A stretch of 64,000 nucleotides of DNA from Berberis thunbergii (lineage: Eukaryota; Streptophyta; Magnoliopsida; Ranunculales; Berberidaceae), in contig QNQO01000222.1 in the NCBI GenBank assembly GCA_003290165.1, positions 62,001 through 126,000 on the forward strand. The letters run 5' to 3'. Every line of letters begins with the position of its first letter. Position 1 is the first letter of the stretch. Of the stretch, positions 10,325 to 22,901 are shown piece after piece. A model generated the notes under the pieces. The model was not told the origin of the DNA and did not search any database. It saw only the letters and a list, made by a program, of their open reading frames with translations. Both the position numbers and the translations under genes were made by a program.

Positions 10325-11700
10325 CGTTTGGACAGAAAATAGACTATGTCCATTTTTTTGATTTTTTGTATTTGAATCTTTTTTTTTTCAATTTCTATGT
10401 GTTTGATACACTATTAACATATTTGTTTTGTTGCTAAACCACACTTTTGAACACCCAACTTGAAAATGTCAAAATGGGATTTAGCAGGAATTGAAAAAAA
10501 AAATTGAAATACAAAAAATCACAAAAATGGACAGAGTCTGTTTTCAGTCCAAATGCAGCGGTTGCTACGAGGCAGCCTACCCTACTCCCAGTGATCACTA
10601 TATTTGGATAGAAAGCAGACTATGTCCATTTTTCATCCTTAGGAATTTGATTTTTTTGTTCAATTACTATGGGTTTGATATGCTATTAATGACATATTTG
10701 ATTTATTTCTATTCTCCACTTTTAAACACCTGAACTTGAGAATATAAAAAATGGGGTACCAAATATGTCAATAGTGTATCAAACCCATAGGAATTATAAA
10801 AAAAAATATTTAATTTAAAAAGATTCAAATACAAAAATGGACAGATTCTGTTTTTTGTCCAAACACTGCGGTCTCTACGAGAAATTATATCCCACTCGCA
10901 GTGACCACTATGTTTGGACAAAAAACAGACAATTTTCATATTTTTAATTTGACTCTTTTTTGGGTTTTTATCAATTCCTATGGATTTGATACACTATTGA
11001 TATATTTGATTTATTGCTAAACCCCATTTTTGAACACCCCAAATTGAGAATGTCAAAAATGGGGTTTAGCAATAAATCAAAAATGTCAATAGTATATCAA
11101 ACCCATACTAATTGAAAAAATGACAAAAAAAAAGATTTAAAGATTTAAATACAAAAAAACCACAAAAATGGACTTTTTTTTGTCGAAACCCAGCGGTCGC
11201 TATGAGGAAGTCTATCCTACTCGCAGTGACCACTACGTTTGGACAGAAAACAGACTCTGTCTATTTTTTTTTTTCATTTTTTGGTATTTGAATCTTTTTC
11301 TAATTTTTTTCAATTCCTATGGGTTTGATACACTATTAACATATTTGATTTATTTCTCAACCCCACTTTTGAACACCCCAACTATGAAAATAAAAAATGG
11401 GGTTTATCAATAGATCAAATATGTCAATAGTGTATCAAACCCATAGGATTGAAAAAAAAATATTCAAATAAAAAATCACAAAAATGGACATAGTTTTTTT
11501 CTTCTGTCCAAACGCAGCAGTCGCTGCATTTGGAAAGAAAATAGATTTTGTCAATGTTTTTATTTTTTTGAATTTCATTTTTTTCTCATTTTTTAATTCA
11601 TATGGGTTTGATACATTATTGACATATTTGATTTATTATTAAAGTTGAGGTGTTCAAAAGTGGGGTTTAGCAATAAATCAAATATATCAATAGTGTATCA
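10325..11700. repeat. Tandem array of about 300-bp units built from alternating inverted repeats
   Basis: The marker TTTGGACAGAAAAYAGAC recurs in the same orientation at about 10325, 10602, 10913, 11233 and 11526, giving a period of 277-321 bp. Within each unit a plus copy (ATGGGTTTGATACACTATTRAC...CACTTTTGAACACC) is followed by its reverse complement (AAATGGGGTTTAGCAATAAATC...GTATCAAACCCAT). Each unit could therefore fold into a long hairpin. A GC-rich core, GCAGCGGTYGCTAYGAGG...CTCGCAGTGACCAC, separates the hairpins. No coding content is seen; the short frames inside are incidental. Confidence 0.8.
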
Positions 11701-12017
11701 ATTATAACTATGAAATCATAATCATAACTAAAATCACTAACTATAAAATACAACAAAGAAAATTGTATCTGAAAATTATTCATCAATTCCTCTTAGTTTT
11801 TTTTCGAATTTCTTTTTCAAGCATATTCTTTTCATGTTTCTTCTTGGTTCTGCCCTCAACGCCACCACCATCAAGAACTTTTTCACTGTCTTTAGCACCA
11901 ACACTACCCTCCCCCTTCCTCTAGTACCACCACCACCCCTTCCTCTACCACCAGCACCAGTAGCACAACCCCTTCCCCTACCACCACTTGCAGCACAACC
12001 CCTCGGAGCATCACCAC

Positions 12018-12676
12018 TGATGATACATAAAAACGGTCACACCCCTGAGCCATACACATGTCATGATGATCTCGAGGAATTACGAGCCTCAGCATGAGCC
12101 CAACACTGATCCGCCCCAAGCGGTTCTAAGCCCCTCCCCCCCCCCCCCAAAATTCAGTTCGCCAAACGGACCCGAACTCTCATAGCATGCTAGATCCACA
12201 TGTCTCACAACTATCCTCAATAGTTGAAAGTCCTACTCAGGCAAGTATCTAGACGATCAGCTTCGGATGGGCAACTGCAACAGTTTTCCAACTAGGAAGC
12301 AATTACTAGAGTACATCCCACACAAGGAATCTTCCTTCTACGGATTTATCTCGCATTGAAAAATATCTCCTGCGTATCTAGGAGCACAAGGCTAACATGG
12401 AACTTCTCTCCTATAGCACGACTCCTAATTACAAAATGATTTCCACGAAGATCTCCTTCCTAAACTACGCCCTTGATGGCCTGGTAGAGCCAGAACTCCT
12501 TGCACTATAAATAAGACATGAGGTTGGTAAGCTAAGGTACACTACAAATTCTTTATTACAGTAGTACACCTTCCTCAAATCCATGTCTGATTTTAGCATC
12601 GGAGTCTGTGGCTCACGTGCATTACTTGTGCAGGTCAGTGGGATTAGGTCAAAGCAGGGAGCGAAAATCGACTGCA
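12018..12676 (+). repeat. 5' LTR of Tat-like element A
   Basis: The repeat begins TGATGATACATAAA and ends ACTGCA just before TCAGTTTGGCG, the start of a primer-binding-site segment. A TATA-like box, CTATAAATAAG, lies at about 12507. The start resembles the LTRs at 48170 (TGATGATACACC) and, in antisense, at 63695 (TGATGATATATC). Its partner 3' LTR is not visible in the window. Confidence 0.75.
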
Positions 12677-14498
12677 TCAGTTTGGCGTGGTACGTGGGGA
12701 CAACAAAGTTCCTAACTTTTCACGTCTCCCCTCGAAACGAAGAGATGGTGACTAGCCCATACAAAAAAGGAAAATGAGGGGAAGCGTCGGGCCCTCAGCC
12801 TGGCACCGACTCGCCCTCTCGACAATGCAAGTAACATGCAAACACCGAGTTGGCATTCTTGGAACAGCGGCAGCGCCAGTAGACCCAGAGCCGGGTGTAC
12901 GATCTCTTCTAATACACCAGGCTTGGTCAATGATTAAAACCCTCACATCATTGAAACAAGGGCTTGACGAAATACAAAAGGCGTATTTAACCCGTTTTAA
13001 CAGTGAGTTAACCACCTCCCACATGTGACAACGCGACGATCATCTCATCTTTCATTAATGAACTGTAGAAAGGAAAGTTCTACCACTTTCTGACACTAGA
13101 TCCTCCAACAAGCATGACAAACCTAACAAAGGAAGTGCAGAGCTTCGTCGCCCTAAGAGAAGAGCAAGCAGGGTGAAGATAAGCCAAATCCAAGGAGCAA
13201 GTGGTTAACAGAATATGCGTGCTACATGGAGCCCATTCAGAGTTCGAACTGTCTAACGGGTCCAGGAAGAGGGTCGTACGAGGCATGAGGATGCAGACGA
13301 TACACGGCGAACATCGGGTACCACACGATCGGAAGCAAGGTCGCTTGAAGACACTAGTATTTACGGAAGAATACCTCCAAGGCATACAACTTCTGCACAA
13401 TGACGCCCTGGCCATAACAATTTCTCTGGTAGGTTGGGAGATAAGGAGGTCCCTAGTGGACACAAAGAGCTCTATGAACGTCTTGTTTCTCCATACGTTC
13501 CGCAACATGCAACTAGAAGAGACATCGTTGACCCCATATAGTCGTACGGTGATCGACTTCAGCTGCGAAAGTTTGTCACTTGTGGGAAAGATACGGTTGA
13601 CTACAACAGTGGGAGAGCAGTCAGCTCAGAAAACCCTATTTCAAGAGTTCATAGTGATCGACGCGCCTTCGGCATATAATGCGATCCTAGGGAGACTCTG
13701 GATGCATCAAATGGGAGCAACGGTCTCCACACTGCACCAGTGTGTCAAGTATCCAACGAATCGAGTGGCGCCGCCTGGTGATTATCAATCAGTGGCTGGC
13801 CCAGCGACTAAGACGACCCTCTATTCTACCCAAAGTATAAGATGGGAACAACCAACTTCAAACAACAAGGCACCAGTAAGCCCTCAGGATAGGCCCAATG
13901 CCGAACAATCAGAGGAATAAACGGTTACGATCTACCTCGACAACCCTCAAAATAACAAGGCCATTCAGATCGGTTCTCGCCTGAGCAAAATAGTGGTAAA
14001 AAAACTCATGAAATTGTTGCAGTGTAACCAAGACATATTCGCCTGGACCATGCGAGACATGGTGGGGATTGATCCGTCAATAATCACCCATTGCCTTGAT
14101 GTGGATCCCTCGAAGAAAATCATTTGACAGAATAAGAGGCTCGTGGCGCCTGAAGAAACTCGATCATAAAGGAGGAGGTACAACATTTACTCAACGCAGA
14201 CATGATCAAGGAAGCGCGATACCCCGATTGGCTAGCAAACATTGTTCTTGTAAAAAAGAATAATGGACAATGGAGGGTATGTGTAGACTACACTAACCTA
14301 AACAAAGCCTGCCCAAAGCCAAAGGATAGCTTCTCACTCCCCCGTATTGATCATGCAAAACTTACTCAGCATCCTGGACACCTATTCAGGCTACAATCAA
14401 ATATTGTTGCACCCCATATCAAAAGAAAACCTATTTTGTGACAGAAGGGGAATATACTGCTATAGGTGATGTCATTCGACTTAAACTATGCAAGTCAA
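12677..14498 (+). pseudogene. Element A: PBS, gag remnant, protease and start of reverse transcriptase (Tat-like Ty3/gypsy)
   Basis: After a primer-binding-like segment (TTTGGCGTGGTACGTGGGG, 12680) comes a heavily deleted gag remnant (YLTRFNSEL near 12990, FYHFLTLDPPTS near 13075). The open frame 13201-13920 is a retropepsin region: LVDTKSSMNVLF stands where an active enzyme has VDTGSS, and FIVIDAPSAYNAILGR and STLHQCVKYPT follow. An RT start follows at 14202-14441 (WRVCVDYTNLNKACPK) and continues frameshifted to VMSFDLNYA near 14495. There the sequence stops abruptly against the Athila-like LTR. Wording and order fit the Tat lineage. The Gly-to-Lys change at the protease active site plus deletions make it dead. 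Confidence 0.82.
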
Positions 14499-15159
14499 TG
14501 TCGAGCAGCAGTCATGCGTTTTGGCCCTGCTGCTGTGTTGCTTCCTACGTCGAGCAGCAGTCCCTGGTTTTTGTTCTGTGTTCCTGCGTTCCTGGACAGA
14601 CCTGTTGTTGCGTCTCCTCCACGTTGTCCTGCGCCTTCTTGCTGTTCTGCGCCTTATGTTGGACAGTAGCTCCTGCTGATGCGTTTTTGTTCCAGCCAAA
14701 AACTCCTTTTTTTCTCTCTTTTTTGGTTGTCTTTAAGGTAAAGAGAAGCCCACTCCCTATTGAGCCCAAATTGGAAACCTAAATACCCCATTAGTGTAAA
14801 TTGGAAGCCCAATTTCAATTTTAATTTGTTGTATTTCAATTGTAAACTAAAGGGCTTGGTGGATCTCAAGCGCAATGAAATTAGAAGCTAAAAGACAACA
14901 AAAGGAAAACAAAGGGTTTGGCTATGTTCATTCATATGACTTTTTTGTTCCACCAATTCAAAATTAATTTCATTATTTTTCTTTGGCTTGAGTGTCTCCC
15001 GCTCCATTTCGTCAATTCGCCACGCTAATGCACTTTTGTCATTTAAACTCCAAATCCTACAAAAATACAAAAATAAAATAATTAAACTAAAATACGCTAT
15101 TCGAAACACTAACAAACATAAGTTAGGAGGTATATTATGTAATAATTATGTGAATATCA
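14499..15159 (-). repeat. Truncated 3' LTR of the Athila-type element
   Basis: It aligns with 23715-24396 of the intact LTR: both contain TCGAGCA.CAGTCATG.GTTTTGG, CCTGGACAGACCTGTTGTTG and the end GTGAATATCA. About 813 bp that should lie to the left is missing, replaced by element A reverse transcriptase. Confidence 0.88.
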
Positions 15160-17368
15160 AATACCCCCAAACCTACATTTTGCTAGTCCTCGAGCAAAAC
15201 AAAATTAAGAATAAAATCCTAACTCACTTTCGTAGGAATCACGATTTCACTTACCTTAACGTGCAACAAGGCTTTAAACCTCTAGATTACCTCTAGAGAA
15301 CGAGTTATAGTCTCGTGAGAGTTTCCAGAAATGTTGCCCCCAAACATTACTGACTTAATAAAACAAAATATATTTTCTAAAAATGTGAGCATTCTCCTTT
15401 GTTTTCCTTAGAGTAATTTTCTAATTGCTTAGAATTCAAGAAAAACAACAAACTAAAGTTGTCACAAAAGTATATCAATAGAGTACAATAATTTAATAGT
15501 ATCTAAAGGTTAAATAAATTTCATAATCATTCTCAACTCGAAGTGTGTGTGTGAGGAACCTTATCAACATAACTCTTCGTCTCATAGTAAATATGTGTCG
15601 AGATAACCTTTAGAAAGTACATTTCGACTACAAATCTCTCATGTCAGTCAGAAATAAAACACTCAGAGATTGGGCACTCAACTTATATGTCAGGAAAATG
15701 ATATAAATTATGGAAAATGCAAATGTTTCACATATAATCATCATGAAAAACAAAATTTTCAAAGAGTGAAATGAATATGATCTCATGAACAAGAATATTG
15801 ATTACTTTTGAGAATGTTGAATCAAACACCATAGTTCTTGCCTATTCAATCTCCACAACTACTGAACCAACTTTCACTTGAGATCAATTAGGTCTTTACT
15901 AGGTTATAATGGGGCTTGGATTATGGCAAACAAAAATGATACAAGAATTTCCTTAGAATGGCTACACCCTTGAATAAACACATAGGGCATTGAAGAACAA
16001 ATCAATGTTGTACACCATTTACTTTTTCTTAATTTTTTTTTCAACTTTTTTTTTACATGTTTTTCCCCGTTTATACAATCAAACACTTTTACTTTGAGGG
16101 TGCATGAAATATCTATTTTCAACTCTTTCTATTTGCCCATTCCATAAATATATCTCACCATATACATTCTAAGACAATTGGGTAAGGATAGAATAATAGA
16201 GATATTACTCGATTGGAGTAGGTATTGGGAATGGGGATAACAAAGAGAAGACTATATAAAGGCTCAAAGGGCTGCAAATGGATATTTATTATTGTGTAGG
16301 CTAAAAGGCTAAAAAATATGGTTTAAAGAAATAAATGTTTATATCACTTCATAAGTTCTAGTTAGTACTAGGACATCTCAACTAAATAAAGCAAGAAGTT
16401 CTAATGTAAAGATTCAACTTTTATGTCATTCTTAAAGCAATCAATAAGAAAATCAAGAATAATGATATCCTCAACGAAATAATGCGGACTCAAGAAAAAT
16501 CAGAGTATAATTAATAACCCTCAAGAAATAAAGAATTACTCAAAACTCACAAGGGTTAAGTTTCCACTATTATTCTAAGGTTTTCTAGTTCAATATCTCA
16601 CTAATCAACTTCAAATCACGTTGACTTGGCTTATAGTGCACAGATAGTCGAGTTGAAAAGTCTCACGAAATACATCTAACATAAGGATAATATCAAATAT
16701 TCATGTTTTCTACTAATATAACTATGTTACACGTGTTAGTATGTGTTTTCTCAAAATTAAAGGCAACAAAAATATTCTCTAAAATTAAAAAAATTAAAAA
16801 AAAAACTCAAAACTTTTTTTTTTTTTAATTCACCAAGAGTTCAGATTTTGAATGCATTTTCATAAATATTTTACACAATTATCGTAATCATCTAAGTATT
16901 CAATGGAGATTGAGTAGAACACAAAAATGGCTCGGTTTAATTGTAAAATACATTTTAAGCTCAAAGATTTTTGAAAATTGCACAAAAAAACTAACACACC
17001 CCCAAACCTAAACCAAACATTGTCCTCAATGAATAAAATAATAATCATGAAAAAAGAAAAGAGAAGGGTTAGAATGATATTACCATGGTGAAGCTTTACC
17101 AATTTCATATATACGATGTGCTCACAGTCACCAAAATATAAGAAAATCATACCGACAAAAGAAAGGAACACATGGGCTGAGGGTCTCCGAGTGACTCCAG
17201 TAGCAACAACTAAAATAACCTGAAACAAAAAAAGAAAAACATAAAAGCAAAAACCTAAACTAAACTAAAAAATAATAAATGAAAAATAATAAAATAAAAT
17301 AAAAACATAAACTAAAGATAGGGTGGAGAACATCAAATCAAGTAGGCAGGGGCAACCAGAGAGATCTC
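15160..17368 (-). other. 3' untranslated region of the Athila-type element
   Basis: This is 2.2 kb of AT-rich DNA between pol and the 3' LTR. Athila elements often carry an env-like ORF here, but I see no credible one; the 122-residue frame at 16860-17228 has only hydrophobic low-complexity content. Landmarks such as TTTGCTAGTCCTCGAGCAAA (15178) and AGAATGATATTACCATGGT (17070) recur in the fragment at 45879-48169. Confidence 0.7.
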
Positions 17369-20300
17369 TTATGGCACCTCTACTCGCTCCACATAGTGCT
17401 TCAAACGTTGCCCATTTACTCTAAATACTCTCCCATCTGTTCGATCTTCAATTTCTATGGACCCATTGGGAAAAACTTGTTTTACCATGAATGAGACCCT
17501 CCATCTCAATTTTAGCTTGTCAGGATGAAGATGAAGTCGTGAGTCATTGAGATATACTCGTTGGTTGGGCTCGAAATGTTTCCTCAGAATTTGCTTATCA
17601 TGAGCTGCTTTCATCTTCACCTTGTATATTTGGGAATTGTCATAGGCATCATTCCGCAACTCCTCAATTTCAGCTAACTGAAGTTTCCGTTGAATACCTG
17701 CATCATTGAGATCAAAGTTAGTGCTTTTTATGACCCAATAAGCGCGATGTTCTAACTCAACAGGTAAATGACATGCTTTTCCATATATAAGCCGATATGG
17801 AGACATCCCAAGAATTGTCTTATAAGCGGTACGGTAAGCCCAAAGTGCATCAAGAAGGCGCAAGGACCAATCCTTCATATCAGGATTCACCATTTTCTCT
17901 AAGATTTGTTTTACTTCTCGATTTGCCAACTCGGCTTGGCCATTTGTCTGCGGATGATAGGCATTGGCAACCTTGTGATGAACTCCATACCTGCGCATCA
18001 AAGCTTCAAAAGAGCGATTAAAGAAAGGAGTCCCCTGATCACTAATAATGGCTCGTGGTGTACATAAACAGGATAGAATGTGTCCTTTGATAAACTTGAC
18101 AACAGTGTTGTTGTCATTGTTTTGGCACGCCACAACCTCAACCCATTTGGACACATAGTCCACTGCAAGCAAAATATACAAATATCCAAAAGAAGGCGGA
18201 AAATGTCCCATAAAATCAATCCCCCAACAATCAAATATCTCAATGACTAGGATGGGGTTAAGAGGCATCACGTGTCTCCGGGACAGTGCACCTAACTTCT
18301 GGCATCTATCAGAAGAACGACAATAATTGTTAGTGTCCTTAAACAATGTAGGCCAATATAATCCAGACTGTAAAAATTTTGCAGCGGTTTTTTTAATAGA
18401 AAAATGGCCTCCACAAGCTGCACTATGACAAAAATGTAAGACACCTTCAATCTCACCTTCAGGGATACAACGCCTCATGATTTGGTCGGGGCAATACTTA
18501 TATAAATAAGGATCATCCCAATAAAAATTTCTTACCTCGACCAAAAATTTGCGCTTATCTTGAGCACTCCATGATGATGGAACTGCGCCGGAAATCAAGT
18601 AATTAACAATGTGTGCATACCATTGTACTTGAGTGATGGCGAAAAGGTGTTCATCAGGGAAGTCATCACGGATGGGTGGGGCATTAGCAGAGTCATTGAA
18701 CTTCAGACGAGACAAGTGATCCGCCACAACATTCTCGACCCCCTTCTTATCTTTTATAGTTAGATCAAATTCCTGCAAAAGTAAAATCCACCTAATCAAT
18801 CTTGCCTTAGCATCCTTTTTAGAAAGAAGGAACTTAAGAGCCGCATGGTTAGTAAAAACAGTGATAGGTGTACCAATCAAATAAGCATGAAATTTATCTA
18901 AAGCAAAAACTACCGCTAGCAACTCTTTTTTAGTAGTCGAATAATTTTTTTGAGCTTCATTAAGTGTTCGACTAGCATAGTAAACAACAAATGGCTTTTC
19001 TTCCCTTCGTTGTCCCAAGATTGCCCCCACTGCATAGTTGCTTGCATCACACATTATCTCAAATGGTAAAGTCCAATCGGGTGGCTGCATGATGGGGGCA
19101 GAGGTAAGTCTATCAATGAGTGTTCGAAAGGCGTCCTCACACTCTTGTGTCCATTGAAACACGACGTCTTTGACCAAGAGGCTACTTAATGGTCTAGAGA
19201 TGGCAGAAAAATTTGGTATGAACCTCCTATAAAAACCCACGTGCCCTAGAAATGATCTCACATCCTTGACACTTTTAGGTGTAGGTAATTTAGAAATCAA
19301 TTCATTTTCAGCTTTATCAATCTCGATTGCTTTATTAGAAACTATGTGTCCCAGAACTATTCCATAGGAAACCATGAAATGACATTTTTTCCCAATTAAG
19401 CACCAGACCCTTATCTTCACATCTACTTAAAACCGCCTTCAAGTGAAATAAACATGAATCAAAGGAATCACAAAAAACAGTCAAATCATCCATGAATACT
19501 TCCATATATTTTTCAACCATGTCACTAAAAATACTCATCATGCTTCTCTGAAACGTAGCCGGTGCATTGCACAAACCAAATAGCATACGCCTAAAATAAT
19601 AAGTACCAAAAGGACATGTGAAAGTAGTCTTATCCTGATCCTCTAATGCAATCTCAATCTGATAATATCCTGAATACCCATCTAGAAAGCAATAGAAAGA
19701 ATGACCAGCTATTCGCTCTAAGATTTGGTCTATGAATGGAAGTGGGAAGTGATCCTTGCGTGTGGCAAAATTAAGTTTCCTATAATCAATGCACATGCGC
19801 CACTCCGCCACTACCTTAGTAGGAACAAACACCCCCTCATCATTAGTCACCACTGTTATTCCAGATTTCTTAGGAACTACTTGAGTTGGACTAACCCATT
19901 TGCTATCAGAGATGGGATAAATGATGCCTGCATCTAACAATTTTAAGACTTCATTTTTCACCACCTCTTTCATAGTAGAGTTAAGTCGTCTTTGAGGATC
20001 TCTACGGGGGTTAGCTCCTTCTTCTAAGTGAATCATATGGGAACATATTAAGGGGCTAATACCTTTGATGTCAGCTATAGTCCAACCTAATGCAGATTTG
20101 TGCTCACTTAACATATTAATCAATACTTCTTCTTGTGAGCTATCAAGCACGGAAGAAATAATAACAGAAAAGGTATCACCCGGTCCGAGGAATGCATGTT
20201 TAAGTCCCTCAGGTAGTGGAGCTAGGTCAACTTTCGGAGTTTCCACGGTGGATGGTTGTGGTTTCTGTCTTTCCTTTGGCAACTCCTCAAAGCATGGTTG

Positions 20301-20939
20301 ACATTGCCGTCCTCCTTTATCCTTTAACCCTGAAACAACAGAAATATCAAAAGCATTGTCAGGATAAAATGAATTCTCAGAATCAAAAATAGAAAGGAGG
20401 TACTCTAAGGTTTCAGAATCTGTGCTCAGGAGCGCCTCCTCTGATATCAGCATGTCTGTCATGTAGGTATGATGACACTCATCATCATCATGTGGTTGCT
20501 TGCTAATATTGAATATGTTGACCTCCAGAGTCATGTTCCCAAAAGACAACTTCATTAGACCGTTCCTGCAATTGATAAGAGCGTTAGCTGTGGCAATAAA
20601 AGGTCCACCTAAAATAGTCGGAACTGTAGACTCCATATTAACCGCAGAATGAGTATCTAAAATAAGAAAGTCGACGGGATAGTAAAACTTATCAATCTGC
20701 AGCAAGACATCCTCGACTATTCCTCTTGGCTTCTTAACTGGTCTATTAGCCAATTGTAGTACCACAGATGTGGGCTTAATCTCTCCTAGACCCAGTTGCA
20801 AGTAAATAGAATATGGCATCAGATTTACACTTGCCCCTAAATCCAACAAGGCTTGGCCGAACTCATGAGTCCCAATCTGGCAGGTGACTTTAGGACACCC
20901 TGGATTTTTGTACTTGGCTGGTGTCCTCTGCTCAATCAC
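17369..20939 (-). pseudogene. Athila-type pol: protease, RT, RNase H, integrase; one frameshift
   Basis: Frame 20939-19335 carries retropepsin (LLDLGASVNLMP, about 20850; Gly is present but the usual T/S is L) and reverse transcriptase (WRMCIDYRKLN, FMDDLTVF near 19485). An extra A in a six-A run near 19385-19391 shifts frame. Frame 19420-17369 then continues RT, RNase H ([12 protein letters not shown]), the integrase zinc finger ([16 protein letters not shown]...CRSSDRCQ) and the catalytic core with Asp in GIDFMG, Asp in ISDQGTP and Glu in [10 protein letters not shown]. All three catalytic integrase residues survive. It ends with VERVEVP and a stop. There is no chromodomain, as expected for Athila. 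Confidence 0.9.
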
Positions 20940-20948
20940 TGCACTTAC

Positions 20949-22604
20949 CTATTCTGTCAAGAAGGCAGTCTTCTTGACATGATGTTTCCTCTTGATAGTG
21001 CATAGATCCTTGATGACCCTCGCATAAGTTGGTACCTGTTTAATCACATGCAGCAAAGGTAAGTTAATTTTAACCTGTTTCAAGTGTTCTAGAATTTCTC
21101 CATGCATTTCCAATTTTTTTCCAGTAGGTCGTAGTGCTTGAGGAAAAGGAACTGGAACTGGAACTGGAATGTTCCTGTTGGGCTCATCCTCAGGGATGCT
21201 CTCCTTTACACTTGGAGAGGTGCCTATAGTCGAGGATGAGCTTGATCCATCTAAAATCTTGCCACTCCGAGTAGTGATGACATTAACCTCTTTGACATTC
21301 TGAAAGTCTGAAGTAGAGGTTTGTGCCATAAGTTGGCACTTCGGATTTGCTTGAGGCAGTGATGGAAATTGGCCCCGCTCTTGTACTGTTAATGAACTTG
21401 TCATTTTGGTTATCTGGCTTTTGATCTCCTTGTTCTCTTCTGCCAACTGTGTTAATGCAACCTCAAATTTTTGATTAGTTTTACCTTGTGCCTCTATAAA
21501 TGCATGTAATGTGTTTGATAAGGAACTTCTGTTAGATTGCGCATTGTATGGAGGTGCAGGGTATGACCTAGGTGGTTGTGCCTGTGAGTGTGTAGGTTGG
21601 TCTACCTCGGACCTCCAGCCAAAGTTAGGGTGATCTCTCCATCCAGAATTGTAAGTGTTAGAGAATGGTGAGTAAGGCTTCTTGTACATCCCTAAGGCGT
21701 TACATTGTTCATCATAAACCCCTCTCATCTCAGTCAAGGTCGGGCAATCCAGTGCTAAGTGTTCAACTCCCTCGCATATAAAACAGGCGTCCTGTAGCTC
21801 AACTCTGGCAACAGTATGTGTGGGCCTACCATCCTTGGTCTTAAGTGCCTCTAACTCCCTAGTCACTCTATCCAATTGGGCTCTAAGGTTGTCCTCTTCC
21901 CTAAGTTGGTAGACTCCAGCTGAACATGTTTTATCCATGTTCTCAGTAGCACTTGGACCAGTCCAAGTATGAGCCTTTTCAGCCAAGTCATTCAGGTACT
22001 CAATGGCCTCGTTAGGATCTTTTTGCAAAAACTCTCCATTACGCATCATCTCAACGAACTTACGTTCTTTACTGGTGAACCCCTCATAAAAATAACTGAC
22101 AAAGCGCCAACTCTCATACCCATGGTGTGGGCATGTATTCAAAAGATCTTTGAACCTCTCCCATGCTTTATATAATGTCTCACTATTCTTTTGGGTGAAG
22201 GTAGAAATCTGTCTCTTTAGACCGTTGGTTTTGTGGTGAGGAAAGTATTTATTAAAAAATGTTTGGGTCATCTCCTCCCACGAACCTATAGACCTTGGTC
22301 GCAAAGAGTATAGCCAACTCTTCGCTTTTTCCTTAAGGGAAAAAGGAAAAAACCTTAGTCTAACCTAGTCTACAGCCTCAACTTTGTTGTGAAAAGTGGC
22401 CACAACTTCCTCGAATTCCCGAATGTGAACATAAGGATTCTCACTCTCTAGGCCATGAAAAGTGGGTAATAATTGTATCATACCCGACTTAAAATCTAGC
22501 TTTGGTGTACTTGGTGAAAACATGATACATGATGGAGTAGCAGTGCGCGTGGGGTGGAGATAGTCCTTTAGCGACCAAACATGGTCATCTTCGTGATTAC
22601 TCAT
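20949..22604 (-). pseudogene. Athila-type gag, one internal stop
   Basis: The frame starts at ATG 22604 (MSNHEDDHVWSLKDY). A TAG at 22365-22367 interrupts it inside the motif AVD-stop-VRLRFFPFSLKEKAKSWLY, and it then continues in the same frame to a second TAG at 20949-20951. The core capsid motif SIGSWEEMTQTFFNKYFP (about 22292) and a degenerate zinc knuckle CFICEGVEHLALDCP (about 21785) identify it as gag, the structural protein of the virus-like particle. A coiled-coil segment lies near 21440. The second stop falls where intact relatives read through into protease, so gag and pol were originally one frame. Confidence 0.85.
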
Positions 22605-22880
22605 GGTGTTAGAATTAGAAGTATGACTTAATTTGGTCTCAATGTGAATTTGTGGGTGTTCTAAATTTGGGACCCTAATTAGTCTCCCTAAGTGGTTTCT
22701 ATTTCAACTCACACTCCCCAATGTCCTTTTTTTTTTGCAATTTTGTTTTTTTGTTTTTTTGTTTTAGAAATAAAATAAAAATTGAACTGGACCTAAAACC
22801 TAAAAATAGAATAAAGTAACAAATAACAATGAGCAAGAAAGATAATACCCGAAACCTCCCTTGTAGAATTACGCTTGTTC

Positions 22881-22900
22881 CCCGGCGACGGCGCCAAAAT
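22881..22900 (-). other. Primer binding site, tRNA-Asp type
   Basis: On minus TGGCGCCGTCGCCGGGG follows the LTR end. It is close to the 3' end complement of plant tRNA-Asp, the primer typical of Athila elements. Confidence 0.8.
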
Positions 22901-22901
22901 T

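Noticed and set aside
11834..12097. Proline-rich open frame
   Set aside because: It is a CCACCACC-type simple sequence that runs across the start of LTR A, with no homology and no sensible context.
16860..17228. Possible env-like ORF of the Athila element
   Set aside because: It has hydrophobic stretches but no start context, no conserved Athila env wording and strong AT bias.
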